57,540 bases of DNA from NCBI GenBank assembly GCA_900315485.1, contig OMZI01000013.1:1-57540 (forward strand), in the 5' to 3' direction. The translations under genes were made by a program, and so were the position numbers. The stretch comes from an uncultured Eubacteriales bacterium. Lineage in GTDB: Bacteria; Bacillota; Clostridia; Peptostreptococcales; Anaerovoracaceae. The notes under the pieces are model-generated. The model did not search any database and was not told the DNA's origin. It saw only the letters and a program-made list of their open reading frames with translations. This document shows, piece by piece, positions 6,764 to 16,037 of this stretch; the first letter of the stretch is position 1, and every line of letters begins with the position of its first letter.

Positions 6764-8206
6764 TTAATGCTTGCTTCTGTACTTCTCACGGAGGCGTTTG
6801 CGCGCCTCTTTCTTCTGTCTGCGCCTGCTCGCACCCTTTCTTCCTATAGTGCTCACAAGCAGCAGAAGGAGTATGAACAGTCCGATGACCTTGAGCGCAT
6901 TCATGGTTGCTTTATTGGAGATGTACAGGTATGACGGAAGCCATCCGGTCTTTATATCTTCGGATACAACCAGCTTGTGTTCGCCGATCAGCTCATCGCC
7001 CATATATACCTGGATCTTGCCTGCCTCCTGACCTTTCCTGACAGGCGCTTCGAGTTTCTCAGTCTCTATCTCAGTTCTGATCGATCTCGCCTTGTTGTCA
7101 GCAGGATATGCATATGTAGCGCCGTCTGCTATCAGGTCTACCCTGGTCTTTGCTCCGTGTCTTACCCACACTGTCTTGACATTGCTGCCCGCAGCAGGTA
7201 CGGCATACCCCGGGGTTACGCGGTGCGCGTAATCAGCAAGGATCTTGGCATCCTCTGTTCTGCCCTTTTCGCTGTCTCCGAGGATGACCATGACTTCACT
7301 GAGGCCGTCCTCTGTGAATGATGCAACCAGTCCGCAGTCGTCCTCACTCCAGGATCCCGTCTTGCCGCATGTCATGATGTCGTCATTATCGATAGCGCCA
7401 AGGAACCAGTTCTTCATCTCTCTGGCACTTGTCAGGTTGGTCGCAGGAGCCGTATATGACTTGGTGATGGAGATGTCCATCAGTTCCTTGTTCTCGAGAC
7501 ACTTTGTCGTGATGACAGCCATGTCATGAACTGTAGAATAGTGGTTCTTGTTCTGCCAGCCGTTGGCGTTGACAAAATGAGTATTCTCGCAGCCCCATTC
7601 AGCGACAGTCTTGTTCATTAAGTCGGCAAAATCAGCTTCGCTTCCTGATACTGCTTCACCGAGAGCATACGCTGCGTCGTTGCCGGATTCCATCATCGCG
7701 CCGTATACGAGGTCTATTACACGGATCTTCTCTCCAGGCTTGAGCCAGATAGTCGTTCCCGCCTTGTACTCCTGAGTTGCCTTTTCAGATACTGTCACTA
7801 CTTGTTCCTTGTCAAGATTCTTGAGTGCCAGCCAGCATGTCAGTATTTTGGTAGTGCTGTAAGGATCGATCTTCTTGTCCGCATTCTTGCTGTATACGAA
7901 CTCTCCGAGGTCAAGAGAATACAGCACAGCGCAGTCGGCCTTGATCTCAGGCGCATCTGCATTCAGGTCACCTACAGGATCGACGAGCGTGCCGCCCTTG
8001 CACTTTACGGATTCCCCTGTCGCAGTCATTCCGTGAGCATATTCAGCAGTAGTATTATCCTGAGCAGCTTTCTCTTCAGCCGCAGCCGGATATACCGTTA
8101 CGAGGCTCACCATAAGAATGAGCAGCACTGATGCAGCCGCTGCTCTTCTGATTACGTTGATTACTCTGTTTTTATTTCTTCTGTTTCTTTCCATCTGTAT
8201 CATCAC
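6764..8206 (-). CDS. dacF: D-alanyl-D-alanine carboxypeptidase (PBP5/DacF type)
   Basis: This serine-type carboxypeptidase trims the terminal D-Ala from peptidoglycan stem peptides outside the membrane. It has the three family motifs: STTK at residues 117-120, SGN at 174-176 and KTG at 282-284. An N-terminal signal anchor (about 20-43) precedes the catalytic domain. A beta-rich domain follows, then a C-terminal membrane helix (VIGLFILLLLLVSTIG) and a strongly basic tail, unlike the amphipathic anchor of classic PBP5. Start is GTG 8206 or ATG 8203; a hairpin separates it from the only good ribosome site. It is the last gene of the recJ-to-dacF run. Confidence 0.9.
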   Translation of the reverse strand: MMIQMERNRRNKNRVINVIRRAAAASVLLILMVSLVTVYPAAAEEKAAQDNTTAEYAHGMTATGESVKCKGGTLVDPVGDLNADAPEIKADCAVLYSLDLGEFVYSKNADKKIDPYSTTKILTCWLALKNLDKEQVVTVSEKATQEYKAGTTIWLKPGEKIRVIDLVYGAMMESGNDAAYALGEAVSGSEADFADLMNKTVAEWGCENTHFVNANGWQNKNHYSTVHDMAVITTKCLENKELMDISITKSYTAPATNLTSAREMKNWFLGAIDNDDIMTCGKTGSWSEDDCGLVASFTEDGLSEVMVILGDSEKGRTEDAKILADYAHRVTPGYAVPAAGSNVKTVWVRHGAKTRVDLIADGATYAYPADNKARSIRTEIETEKLEAPVRKGQEAGKIQVYMGDELIGEHKLVVSEDIKTGWLPSYLYISNKATMNALKVIGLFILLLLLVSTIGRKGASRRRQKKEARKRLREKYRSKH

Positions 8207-8235
8207 ACACCGGCGCAGCCGGTGATGCTTCTCCT
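8201..8235 (-). promoter_or_regulatory. ribosome site and start of dacF joined across a hairpin
   Basis: AGGAG (8231-8235) lies about 27 bases from the ATG at 8201-8203. In between is a 7-bp hairpin with a 3-base loop (8208-8224, CACCGGC/GCCGGTG). If folded, the effective spacing becomes about 7-10 bases, which is normal. No other Shine-Dalgarno sequence is near the start. Confidence 0.45.
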
Positions 8236-8245
8236 GATTGAATGA

Positions 8246-9205
8246 TCATGCAAGGACCAGCACCTTTATCGCCTTAGGCTCCACATCGATCCTCAGTGCT
8301 CCGGTCTCAAATATTTCGCCGTCTCCGACAAACTTCATGGTAGGTGCCAGCATTGGCTCGATCAGGATGTTCTTAGCCTGGGTATAAGATGCGATGTCCT
8401 CTACGCCCCTGATGCTGAACAGTTTTCCCGCCTTGTATTTAGGGAAAAGCGCCACGAACTTCCTTCTCGGCAGGTCCTTGATCGCAAGGAGTTCTATAAG
8501 TCCGTCATACAGGTCGGCATTCGGGCAGCTCTGCACACCGCCTCCGCAGAATCCGCCATTGGCAGCTGTCGCAAGGAGCAGCTTCCCTGTATGGAAGTTC
8601 TTTCCGTCGGCCGTTATCCTGAGTTTCTGCCCTTTCTTCCCGGCAAGGTTGGCCGCAACAGCCATAAGATACGAACCCGTTCCCGATACAAGCGGCAGCC
8701 TCTTAAGGCTGTGCGCGAGGATAGCTGTGTTGCCGTCGAATCCTATATTGATGCCGTTGGTGATGAATCTCGTCTTTTCTTCACCCTTCTCTATCCAGGA
8801 CATTCTGATGAGGTCCATCTTAGTGACCATTCCGTCAAGCTGTTCAGGCAGATTGAGGTACCTTTTGCCGCTGCCCTTATTTATTCCCAGCTGGCGGACA
8901 AAATCATTTCCGCTTCCCACAGGTACCACGCCGAGAACTGCGTTATCGTGACCGTACACGCCGTTCGCGACTTCCTGAACGGTGCCGTCTCCGCCGCAGG
9001 CGAAAATGACTATATCATCCCCGGTCATTGCCGCCTCTTCAGCAAGCAGTCCGGAAAGATATGTGGCATCTGTCTCACCTCTCGTGTAATACAGCTTGAT
9101 GTCTCTGTTAGGATTACCTTTGATGAGCTCCTCGATATCTGCAGCTATACCTCTGTCGTGTTTTCCCTGTCCCGAAGCCGGATTGACTATGAAAGCATAT
9201 TTCAT
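8246..9205 (-). CDS. diacylglycerol/lipid kinase family protein (YegS/DgkB-like)
   Basis: The 319-residue protein has the N-terminal lipid kinase fold: FIVNPASGQGK at the start and the nucleotide motif ACGGDGTVQEVANGV near residue 75, then VPVGSGNDFVRQLG. This family phosphorylates diacylglycerol or related lipids at the inner membrane face. I chose ATG 9205, since the frame-extending ATG 9229 has no ribosome site and lies inside the upstream gene, whose stop (9207-9209) it nearly touches. Tight spacing indicates cotranscription with the upstream phosphoesterase. The substrate is not determined. Confidence 0.85.
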   Translation of the reverse strand: MKYAFIVNPASGQGKHDRGIAADIEELIKGNPNRDIKLYYTRGETDATYLSGLLAEEAAMTGDDIVIFACGGDGTVQEVANGVYGHDNAVLGVVPVGSGNDFVRQLGINKGSGKRYLNLPEQLDGMVTKMDLIRMSWIEKGEEKTRFITNGINIGFDGNTAILAHSLKRLPLVSGTGSYLMAVAANLAGKKGQKLRITADGKNFHTGKLLLATAANGGFCGGGVQSCPNADLYDGLIELLAIKDLPRRKFVALFPKYKAGKLFSIRGVEDIASYTQAKNILIEPMLAPTMKFVGDGEIFETGALRIDVEPKAIKVLVLA

Positions 9206-9206
9206 T

Positions 9207-9941
9207 TTACTCTTTTTCCCTTGGTTCATCTGTACTGTCGTATATAAGTTTTGGCTTCGCTCCGAGATAGTCGAGCGCTACCAGCTGGTACTGCACGCCT
9301 CTCAGCTCACCTTTGATCCCTCTTCCGAATGCCGGGAATCCGTGCAGATGCCCGTATATGCATTTCCACACTCCGTATTCTTCAAGGAGATCTGTGAATC
9401 CTGTCTGCCGTCCTCCCGGATCTGACGGAGGATAGTGCAGGCAGGCTATTATTCTGGACTCCGGCGCCTTCGCCTTCGCTGCCTCGAGTCCGAGCCTGAG
9501 ACGCTGCAGTTCCCTTGCATATATCTTCTCATCATGCTCAGTGTATTCTTCGGATCCCGGATACGGCCATCCTCTGGAGGCCACTACCACGATCCCGCTG
9601 CAGTCCGGAACATAGCATTCATTCTGCAGGAAAACTATGTCGTCATAGAGCGAATTAAGATAGGTTATCCTGCCCCACCACAGATCGTGATTGCCCTTGG
9701 ATATTATCTTGGTGCCCGGCAGTGAGTGCAGCCAGTCAAAATCCGCGACGGCCTCCTCAAGCCTGAGTCCCCACGATATATCTCCCGGGATCAGCACAAG
9801 ATCCCCGTCTGAGATCATCTCTTCCCAGGCAGCCTTGAGCCTTTCGGCGTGGTTTTCCCATCCCTCGCCGAATTTATCCATTGGCTTGTCGATATTCTCA
9901 CTGAATGCCAGATGAAGATCTGAGATGGCAAATATCTTCAT
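9207..9941 (-). CDS. calcineurin-like metallophosphoesterase
   Basis: A 244-residue single-domain protein holding the full two-metal site in order: SDLH (residues 7-10), GDISWG (about 52), GNHD (about 80), the histidine in ACLHYPP (about 170) and GHLHG (about 198). There is no signal peptide, so it is cytosolic. Family members hydrolyse phosphodiesters or phosphomonoesters; the substrate here is unknown. It overlaps the tcdA stop by one base (TAATG), and its own stop is followed at once by the lipid kinase start. Confidence 0.85.
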   Translation of the reverse strand: MKIFAISDLHLAFSENIDKPMDKFGEGWENHAERLKAAWEEMISDGDLVLIPGDISWGLRLEEAVADFDWLHSLPGTKIISKGNHDLWWGRITYLNSLYDDIVFLQNECYVPDCSGIVVVASRGWPYPGSEEYTEHDEKIYARELQRLRLGLEAAKAKAPESRIIACLHYPPSDPGGRQTGFTDLLEEYGVWKCIYGHLHGFPAFGRGIKGELRGVQYQLVALDYLGAKPKLIYDSTDEPREKE

Positions 9942-10621
9942 TACTCTTCCCCGAACGCGATCGCTCTTATAACATACCCCGCAAGTGTCAGTCCTGCGGC
10001 CCCCGGGACGTAGCTCAGCGTGCCGAGATCCCCGTCCCTCGGTACCGGCTTCTCCTCAGAATAGACGACCGGCAGGTGTTCTATACCCCTTTCCTTAAGG
10101 CGCTTTCTCATCACTCTTGCGAGAGGACAGACGCTTGTCTTCGCAAGGTCAGCTGCCTTGAATGCTGTTTCTGTTTTGCCTGCAGCTCCCATGGCGGATA
10201 TGATGCTGACGCCGAGCTCCTTCGCCCTGCATATGAGTGCAGTCTTGGCATTGACATCATCTATGGCGTCTATGATCCAGTCATACTGCGTCAGGTCGAG
10301 GTCATCATCCTCACGGTAGAACCTCGGGAGAGCCGTTATCTCTGTGTCAGGATCTATGTCCCTCGCCCTCTCCGCCATTATCTCAGCCTTGTTCCTTCCG
10401 AGTGTGGAAGTCAGTGCGACGAGCTGGCGGTTAAGGTTGCTCGGTGCCGCTGCATCGCCGTCCATGAATGTGACATGTCCCACGCCCGCACGGACTATGG
10501 CCTCAGCGGCATATGAGCCGACTCCACCGTTTCCTATGATTATGACGCTGGCGGCTCTGAGCCTGGCAAGGCCGTCCTCACCGGTCATTTTTACAGTTCT
10601 TGAATAACGTTCATCACTCAT
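9941..10621 (-). CDS. tcdA: tRNA threonylcarbamoyladenosine dehydratase TcdA
   Basis: An E1-like ThiF/MoeB-family adenylating enzyme of 226 residues. It has the nucleotide loop IIIGNGGVGSYAAEAI, the acidic DGDAAAPSNLNRQ segment, DAIDDVNAK, and the late SVCPLARVMRKRL segment followed by VYSEEKP and the P-loop-like LGTLSYVPGAAGL that distinguish TcdA from MoeB and ThiF. It uses ATP to convert t6A37 in tRNA to cyclic ct6A. It overlaps recX by four bases (ATGA). Confidence 0.88.
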   Translation of the reverse strand: MSDERYSRTVKMTGEDGLARLRAASVIIIGNGGVGSYAAEAIVRAGVGHVTFMDGDAAAPSNLNRQLVALTSTLGRNKAEIMAERARDIDPDTEITALPRFYREDDDLDLTQYDWIIDAIDDVNAKTALICRAKELGVSIISAMGAAGKTETAFKAADLAKTSVCPLARVMRKRLKERGIEHLPVVYSEEKPVPRDGDLGTLSYVPGAAGLTLAGYVIRAIAFGEE

Positions 10622-11103
10622 TGATCTTCTCCGCTGCGGCGCCTCAGTTCCTCAAGCACCCTGAATATGTCGCTCCGGGCGAATCCCCTTCCGTCGAGCT
10701 TGCGCCCTATCCTTGCCATTGCCTTTTCATCGGTTCCCGGCTTCAGCTCAAGCTCCTTAAGTGCAACTGCCAGAGCGTCCTCATACTCATCTACCTTCTC
10801 AGAATACAGAAAGTCCTCCCTCGCATTCCTTATGGTCTCCGGATCAATACCTTTTTCAGCGAGCTCTCCCGCAGCTCTTCCCGAGCCGCGTCTCTTCTCC
10901 CTGTTATATTCATAATATCTCAGAGCATACTGGTAGTCGTCAAGATATCTCATTCCGATGAGCTCATTGACAGCTTCGGTTATCTCGTCTTCAGTATAGC
11001 CCTTTTCCTTAAGCCTGCGTTCCACCTCGGCCTTCGTACGCATCCTTGTATCAAGGAATGAGTATGCAGCCTCGATGGCAGACTTCCTGTTCTTTTCATT
11101 CAT
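10618..11103 (-). CDS. recX: regulatory protein RecX
   Basis: The 161-residue helical protein has RecX-type three-helix repeats (FLDTRMRTKAEVERRLKEKGYTEDEI and MRYLDDYQYALRYYEYN). RecX binds RecA filaments and restrains recombinase activity. recA is not in the window; RecX lies instead in the recJ cluster, so DNA-repair genes are grouped. The start overlaps the sfp-like gene by eight bases, and the stop overlaps tcdA by four. Confidence 0.85.
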   Translation of the reverse strand: MNEKNRKSAIEAAYSFLDTRMRTKAEVERRLKEKGYTEDEITEAVNELIGMRYLDDYQYALRYYEYNREKRRGSGRAAGELAEKGIDPETIRNAREDFLYSEKVDEYEDALAVALKELELKPGTDEKAMARIGRKLDGRGFARSDIFRVLEELRRRSGEDQ

Positions 11104-11713
11104 AGTACAATAGTTCCGGTGTCCTCACCGGTATCTGAGTTCCGTCCGAACATACCGCAGCATACAGTCCTGTGCCGGGTATCTTTACGTCCGCAAGGAT
11201 GTACTCAGTATCTCTGAATACAGCAGCATCTCCGTTCACCGCAGGAAAGTCAGTACCCGCGACAGATCCGCCGGCTGCTTTCACAAGAGCTTCTCTCCTG
11301 GCCCACAGGCGGAAGAACACATCCTCTGCTGCGCCCTCTCCTCCGCCGGCCATGGCCTCAGACACCATTTCCGCATCTTCCGGAGCATAGAACCTCTTCG
11401 CAACGGATACAGCTGACGTATTTCTGCGGTACTGGATATCCAGACCGCACCTCTCCGCTCCATCACCTGACTCTGCTATCAGAACAGCCCAGGTATCATT
11501 GCTGTGCGAGATCGAGAAAGGCGCAAAACCGGGGATGACCGGCTTGCCGTATTCTCCTTCGGTGCGGAGTGATGCTGTCAGCGCTGCGCTTTCAGTCTCT
11601 GCGGCATCCCCGCGGTATCCGTTTTCCGTAAGATAACGGGCTATCGCGAGCTGCAGCAGTCTGTGGCTCTCGCCTTTTCTATTGCCGTAACTGTGTGTGT
11701 AATATATGACCAT
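11096..11713 (-). CDS. 4'-phosphopantetheinyl transferase, Sfp type
   Basis: A 205-residue enzyme predicted to move phosphopantetheine from CoA to acyl or peptidyl carrier proteins. It has the motifs SISHSNDTWAVLI, CGLDIQ and RLWARREALVKAAGG. The glutamate in REALVK and the aspartate in LDIQ are the expected metal ligands. The second acidic residue of the usual DIE is a glutamine here, a substitution also tolerated in some relatives. It overlaps the ctpA stop by one base. The carrier protein it serves is not in the window. Confidence 0.85.
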   Translation of the reverse strand: MVIYYTHSYGNRKGESHRLLQLAIARYLTENGYRGDAAETESAALTASLRTEGEYGKPVIPGFAPFSISHSNDTWAVLIAESGDGAERCGLDIQYRRNTSAVSVAKRFYAPEDAEMVSEAMAGGGEGAAEDVFFRLWARREALVKAAGGSVAGTDFPAVNGDAAVFRDTEYILADVKIPGTGLYAAVCSDGTQIPVRTPELLYYE

Positions 11714-12939
11714 CAGTCCTTAAGCTCATCGAGAGCCTTATCCAGGATATCTTCGTTTGTTGCTGCTATATCAGGTTCGATCCCCTTATTCTGAACATGA
11801 TCGCCGTTAGGTGTCAGGTATTCAGTGATCGTCAGCTTGATGGCATAGCCGTCCTGGAACTGATGAGACATCTGTGTGACACCTTTTCCGTAAGTTTTTG
11901 TTCCTATGACCGTGCCTGCTTTGTTGTCCTTGATAGCTGCAGTCAGGATCTCAGATGCACTTGCCGTATTCTCATTGACGAGCACTACCATGTCGAGGTC
12001 TGCAGCGCTCTTCTCGGACTTGTACTCCTTCTCGCTGCCGTCCTTGTCGATCTCAGTCATTATCATGCATTCAGGAAGCAGATAGTCTGCGATATCCAGG
12101 CTTGCCTGGGTGAGTCCGCCGCCGTTATCCCTGAGGTCCAGTATGAACTTATCACAGCCCTTGTCCTGAAGTTCCTCAACAGCGTCCTTGAACTCATCGC
12201 ATGTGTCCTCAGCAAAAATAGCGATCCTTATATATCCGACGTCCGGGTCCTCCTCACTGACTGTGTATGCAACGGAGTCAAGGTTGATGGCAGCTCTCTT
12301 CATCTTAAGGTCGAGCTCTTCCCCGTTTCTTTTTACCGTTACTGTGACCTTCGTTCCTTCTTCACCGGTCATCCTGCTTACAGCGTCGTCTATATTTTCA
12401 GGGACTACATTGTCCACTCTAACGATCTCGTCTCCGGGCTGCATGCCTGCCTTCTGAGCCGGCCCGTCATCATACACCTGCATTACGAACAGGCCCTGAT
12501 CGTTCTGCTCGACGAGGATCCCTATTCCGACATAATCAGCGTTGAAGTTCCTGGTGAACTCGGCATATTCCTCAGGAGTGTAGTATGCTGCGTACGGGTC
12601 TCCGAGATTCTCGACCATCTCCCTGATGGAATCCTCAGAGACTGCTTCAGGAACTTTTTTGACAAGCGGATCACGGTCGATCATTTCCATGATGTTGTTA
12701 TACTTGCCGTAGCGCTCGTTCAGCTTCTCATAGTAATCATAATCGTCCTGCGAGATGATCTTTCCGAGACCGGCCGGATACAGCGCTATTGCAAATACCG
12801 CAAGGCATGCCGCGAAACCTGCAGCGAAAGCAGCGATCAGCTTAATCCGTCCCTTCCTTCTGCTTCTGCCTTCACCGTCACCGGTATCCGCAGTAGTATT
12901 CTCCTCTGTCTCATTGATTATTGTTGTGTTCTCTTCCAT
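11713..12939 (-). CDS. ctpA: carboxyl-terminal processing protease, S41 family
   Basis: The 408-residue protein begins with a charged cytoplasmic stretch, a membrane anchor (AAFAAGFAACLAVFAIALYP, about 34-53), then a PDZ domain (YVGIGILVEQ…AGMQPGDEIVRVD) and the S41 catalytic domain. The nucleophile lies in VNENTASASEI and the general-base lysine in GTKTYGKGVTQ. Such proteases cleave envelope proteins outside the membrane, often peptidoglycan hydrolases. It is in one run with recJ upstream and sfp downstream. Confidence 0.9.
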   Translation of the reverse strand: MEENTTIINETEENTTADTGDGEGRSRRKGRIKLIAAFAAGFAACLAVFAIALYPAGLGKIISQDDYDYYEKLNERYGKYNNIMEMIDRDPLVKKVPEAVSEDSIREMVENLGDPYAAYYTPEEYAEFTRNFNADYVGIGILVEQNDQGLFVMQVYDDGPAQKAGMQPGDEIVRVDNVVPENIDDAVSRMTGEEGTKVTVTVKRNGEELDLKMKRAAINLDSVAYTVSEEDPDVGYIRIAIFAEDTCDEFKDAVEELQDKGCDKFILDLRDNGGGLTQASLDIADYLLPECMIMTEIDKDGSEKEYKSEKSAADLDMVVLVNENTASASEILTAAIKDNKAGTVIGTKTYGKGVTQMSHQFQDGYAIKLTITEYLTPNGDHVQNKGIEPDIAATNEDILDKALDELKD

Positions 12940-12955
12940 GTAACTGCTGTAACTC

Positions 12956-14650
12956 CTATTTCAGTGTCCCTGCAGGGAGCACGTATTTTGCTATCATCTG
13001 GACATGCGTCTCATCTCTCCAGCGGTTGATCTCGACTGTTCCGAGCACATCTGCTCTGCACGCCCCGTCATAACGGTCCGGCGCATCATTATCAGATGTT
13101 ATCGAATCATATGCCTCGGCCGCATCATGGAACAGAAGGCATTCCACACTTTTCTCACCTTCAGTTGCTATGCTGAACCTGGCCATACGGTTCTCTCCCT
13201 TGAGATACCTCCAGTTCTTTATTTCTGCATTTCTTACGGCAAACACCGGCATCTCGTTGTCCCTGCCGCACGGCTCGAGCCATGTTACCGCCTCAGCGAG
13301 GTCAAGATCTATTTCACCGGTCTCTATCTCTGCATCATAGTCATAATCCATGTCGAAGAGACTGCTGTCCTCCTGCAGGAGATCGGCGATGTCCTGATTC
13401 AGTCCCTTTCTGAGCGAGTCTGCCTTGTCCGCTGCGATCGTAAAACCGCAGGCAGCGCTGTGCCCGCCAAAGCTTATAAAGCTCTCCCGGTACTTATCCA
13501 GCATGCTGAACAGGTCTACTGACCTTATCGAGCGGCCGGTGCCCTTATACGTGTCGTTGTTCTTCGATATGACAACGACCGGTCTGTTTATCCTCTCTCT
13601 CAGTTTGCCGGCAACGATACCAAGTACCCCCTCGTGCGAGTCATTGATCTCGACGGTTACGAAGTCACCCTTGGCGAGCTCGTCATCAAGCATCCCGAGA
13701 CCCTTTTCAAATGCATCATCCTGAAGCCGGCGCCTCTCCTGATTGGCATTTATGAGCATGCGGCAGCATTCGTCAGCTTCGGCATCCGTCTCAGCCAGGA
13801 AAAGTCTGACTCCGATCGAAGCATCACCAAGTCTTCCCGATGCATTGATCTTAGGCGCGATACCGAATGATATATCGCTTGCCCTCAGCGTCCTGTAATC
13901 CAGCCCTGACTGATCTATAAGATGTCTCAGGCCACTGTTCCTGCATCCGAGGTGGATCGACCTGAGGCCGCATTTGACTATGGTCCTGTTCTCATCGACC
14001 ATCGGCATGATATCCGCGATGGTTCCGATAGCTGCGAGCTCAAGGATCTCAGCCATGACCGCCTTCGGCACCTCTCTCGTCCTCGCAACTGCCAGCGCCA
14101 GCTTATATGCAACGCCTACGCCTGCAAGGCCCTTGAACGGATAGGTGTCTTCCCGGAGCTTTGGATTGATAACAGTTCCTTCCGCCCTGACATCCGATAC
14201 ATTGTGGTGGTCGGTGACCAGCGTGTCTATGCCGAGTGAATGCGCATAGGCTGTCTCGTCTCTCGAAACCGATCCGCAGTCCACAGTTACTATGAATTCG
14301 CCGCCGTCCTCATGTATCCTGTCAATGGACTCCCTGTGAAGTCCGTACCCTTCATCAAGTCTCGAAGGGATATAGTATGTCACATTATCTGTAAGGGTAC
14401 CGATCACCTTCATCAGAAGAGATGTCGAAGTTATCCCGTCAACATCATAATCCCCGTAGATAACTATCCTCTTTCCGCTGTCGACTGCATCAAGAAGAAG
14501 ATCCACTCCCGTCTTCATTTCCGAAAGCAGAAAAGGATCATAGGCAAGCTGAGGACGTGGGGAGAAGAACTCCTCAGTCATGTCCTCGTCTATGCCTCTC
14601 GCCCTTATTATGTTAAGTATTATCTCCGGTATGTGAACGGATTCATGCAT
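12956..14650 (-). CDS. recJ: single-stranded-DNA-specific exonuclease RecJ
   Basis: RecJ degrades single-stranded DNA 5' to 3' in recombinational and mismatch repair. The DHH-family motifs are clear: IYGDYDVDGITS, TVDCG, TDHHN, and the C-terminal DHHA1 motif GGHSAACGFTI, followed by an OB-like end. I place the start at ATG 14650 (MHESVHIPEI), because an AGGGG lies just before it and the homologous region begins there. The frame stays open for 21 more codons to 14713. Length 564 residues is usual. It is the first gene of the run to dacF. Confidence 0.9.
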   Translation of the reverse strand: MHESVHIPEIILNIIRARGIDEDMTEEFFSPRPQLAYDPFLLSEMKTGVDLLLDAVDSGKRIVIYGDYDVDGITSTSLLMKVIGTLTDNVTYYIPSRLDEGYGLHRESIDRIHEDGGEFIVTVDCGSVSRDETAYAHSLGIDTLVTDHHNVSDVRAEGTVINPKLREDTYPFKGLAGVGVAYKLALAVARTREVPKAVMAEILELAAIGTIADIMPMVDENRTIVKCGLRSIHLGCRNSGLRHLIDQSGLDYRTLRASDISFGIAPKINASGRLGDASIGVRLFLAETDAEADECCRMLINANQERRRLQDDAFEKGLGMLDDELAKGDFVTVEINDSHEGVLGIVAGKLRERINRPVVVISKNNDTYKGTGRSIRSVDLFSMLDKYRESFISFGGHSAACGFTIAADKADSLRKGLNQDIADLLQEDSSLFDMDYDYDAEIETGEIDLDLAEAVTWLEPCGRDNEMPVFAVRNAEIKNWRYLKGENRMARFSIATEGEKSVECLLFHDAAEAYDSITSDNDAPDRYDGACRADVLGTVEINRWRDETHVQMIAKYVLPAGTLK

Positions 14651-14746
14651 TTCATGTACCCCTGAATTATTAGTTCCGGCAGACCTCCTGACATGCGTCT
14701 TCTGAAAGTCCACAGTTTATAATTATACACGATATTTTTTCAATGC

Positions 14747-14770
14747 AAAACCCCGGCCGTGAGGCCGGGG
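14747..14770 (-). terminator. terminator of the M23 peptidase gene
   Basis: A perfect GC-rich 8-bp stem (CCCCGGCC/GGCCGGGG, loop GTGA on the plus strand) is followed on the minus strand by TTTT. Confidence 0.85.
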
Positions 14771-14791
14771 CATGTATTGCGTAGTCTGTCA

Positions 14792-15988
14792 TTAATAGAG
14801 GCTCATCGGGTTGACCGCCGATCCGTTCAGGAATACGGTGAAGTGCAGATGCGGTCCTGTCGAGTTGCCGGTGCTTCCGATATATCCGATAAGCTGGCCC
14901 TTGGTAACGTACTGTCCTTTGCTGCAGTTGTAGCCGCTGAGATGTCCGTACAGCGAGCTGTATCCGCTGCCCGAAGCGAGCTGGATGCAGTTGCCGTATC
15001 CGCCGTACCAGGACGCCCTTGTTATAACTCCGTCTGAAATAGCATATACAGGCGATCCCTTGGTTCCGCTTGTGAGTACGATATCTAAGCCATTGTGGAA
15101 CTCCCTTCCGTGGAACGGGCAGATTCTCCATCCGTAGTTGGATGTGATCTTCCAGTTGCTGTTGGTCGGCCATGCAAAGTCTCCCGTAGCTACCGAAACA
15201 TTTCCGCCGTTCTCAACGATCATGGCCTCCGCAGCTGCCTGCTTGGCTGCAGCCTCGGCTGCGAGCTGCTGACCTTCAGCTTCGAGCTGATCTTCCATCG
15301 CCTTGTACTTGTCAGCCTCTGCCTGGTATTTCTTCTTCAGCTCTTCAGTCTCGACCTGAGCTGCTTCGAGATCTATCTGCTTCTGCTCAAGAGCAGCCTG
15401 CTGCTCTTCGAGATGCTTCTTCATTTCCTTGAGCTCCGCATAGTCCTTCTGGAGCTTTTTGAGAAGTTCCTGGTCGCTCTCAAGGATCTTGTGGACCATG
15501 CCCACGTTGGAAAGGAGATCCTCTACACTCTCGGAGTTCAGGATTACATCCACAAAACCTGCAGTTCCGGTCTTGTACATTGCAGTGAGACGGTTATTGA
15601 GGGCATTGTTCTGCTCCTCTATCTCCTTCTCCTTTTTCTCCATTTTGGCCCTGGTAGCCTCTATCTCAGCCTCGGTGGCAGCGATGTCAGCCTTGGTCTG
15701 CTCTACCTGTCCTGCAAGAGACTCCAGCCTTGCCTCAGCGTCCTCCAGACTCTGAGTTGCTTCAGCAGCCTTCTTTGCAGCGGCTTTCGCCTCTTCCTTC
15801 TTGGCTTCAGCAGCTTCCTTGGCTTTGTCAGCTTCCTTCTGCGCTGCGTCCTTGTCCTCCTGGCTGGTAGCATAGGAATTCAGCATAGCTTCATTGTATG
15901 CTCCGTACCATGACCCTGCGCACAGCGTGAACGCCAGCACGATCACCAGTATTGCTCTTGTTTTTCTTTTTCCGAATAGTTTTTTCAT
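14792..15988 (-). CDS. coiled-coil M23 family peptidase (EnvC/PcsB-like)
   Basis: The 398-residue protein has an N-terminal signal anchor (ILVIVLAFTLCAGSWYGAY), a long Ala/Glu/Lys-rich coiled coil (about 40-250) and a C-terminal LytM/M23 domain with HNGLDIV and the HLHF metal motif. M23 enzymes cut peptidoglycan cross-bridges. Coiled-coil hydrolases of this shape are activated by FtsEX in other bacteria (EnvC, PcsB, CwlO by analogy). ftsE and ftsX lie immediately upstream, so this is probably the hydrolase that complex controls; that is inference from context and architecture. Confidence 0.88.
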   Translation of the reverse strand: MKKLFGKRKTRAILVIVLAFTLCAGSWYGAYNEAMLNSYATSQEDKDAAQKEADKAKEAAEAKKEEAKAAAKKAAEATQSLEDAEARLESLAGQVEQTKADIAATEAEIEATRAKMEKKEKEIEEQNNALNNRLTAMYKTGTAGFVDVILNSESVEDLLSNVGMVHKILESDQELLKKLQKDYAELKEMKKHLEEQQAALEQKQIDLEAAQVETEELKKKYQAEADKYKAMEDQLEAEGQQLAAEAAAKQAAAEAMIVENGGNVSVATGDFAWPTNSNWKITSNYGWRICPFHGREFHNGLDIVLTSGTKGSPVYAISDGVITRASWYGGYGNCIQLASGSGYSSLYGHLSGYNCSKGQYVTKGQLIGYIGSTGNSTGPHLHFTVFLNGSAVNPMSLY

Positions 15989-16037
15989 ACTCTTAACTGT
16001 CCCGGCCGTCTGATGTCTCTGACCCTTTTTTATGCTG

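Noticed and set aside
11797-13029. A 410-codon open frame antisense to ctpA
   Set aside because: It is Cys- and Val-rich, crosses the ctpA-recJ boundary and has no support.
14670-15173. A 167-codon frame overlapping the M23 gene and its terminator
   Set aside because: It is a +1-type shadow of the M23 domain region, rich in Arg and Gln, and contains the terminator stem.
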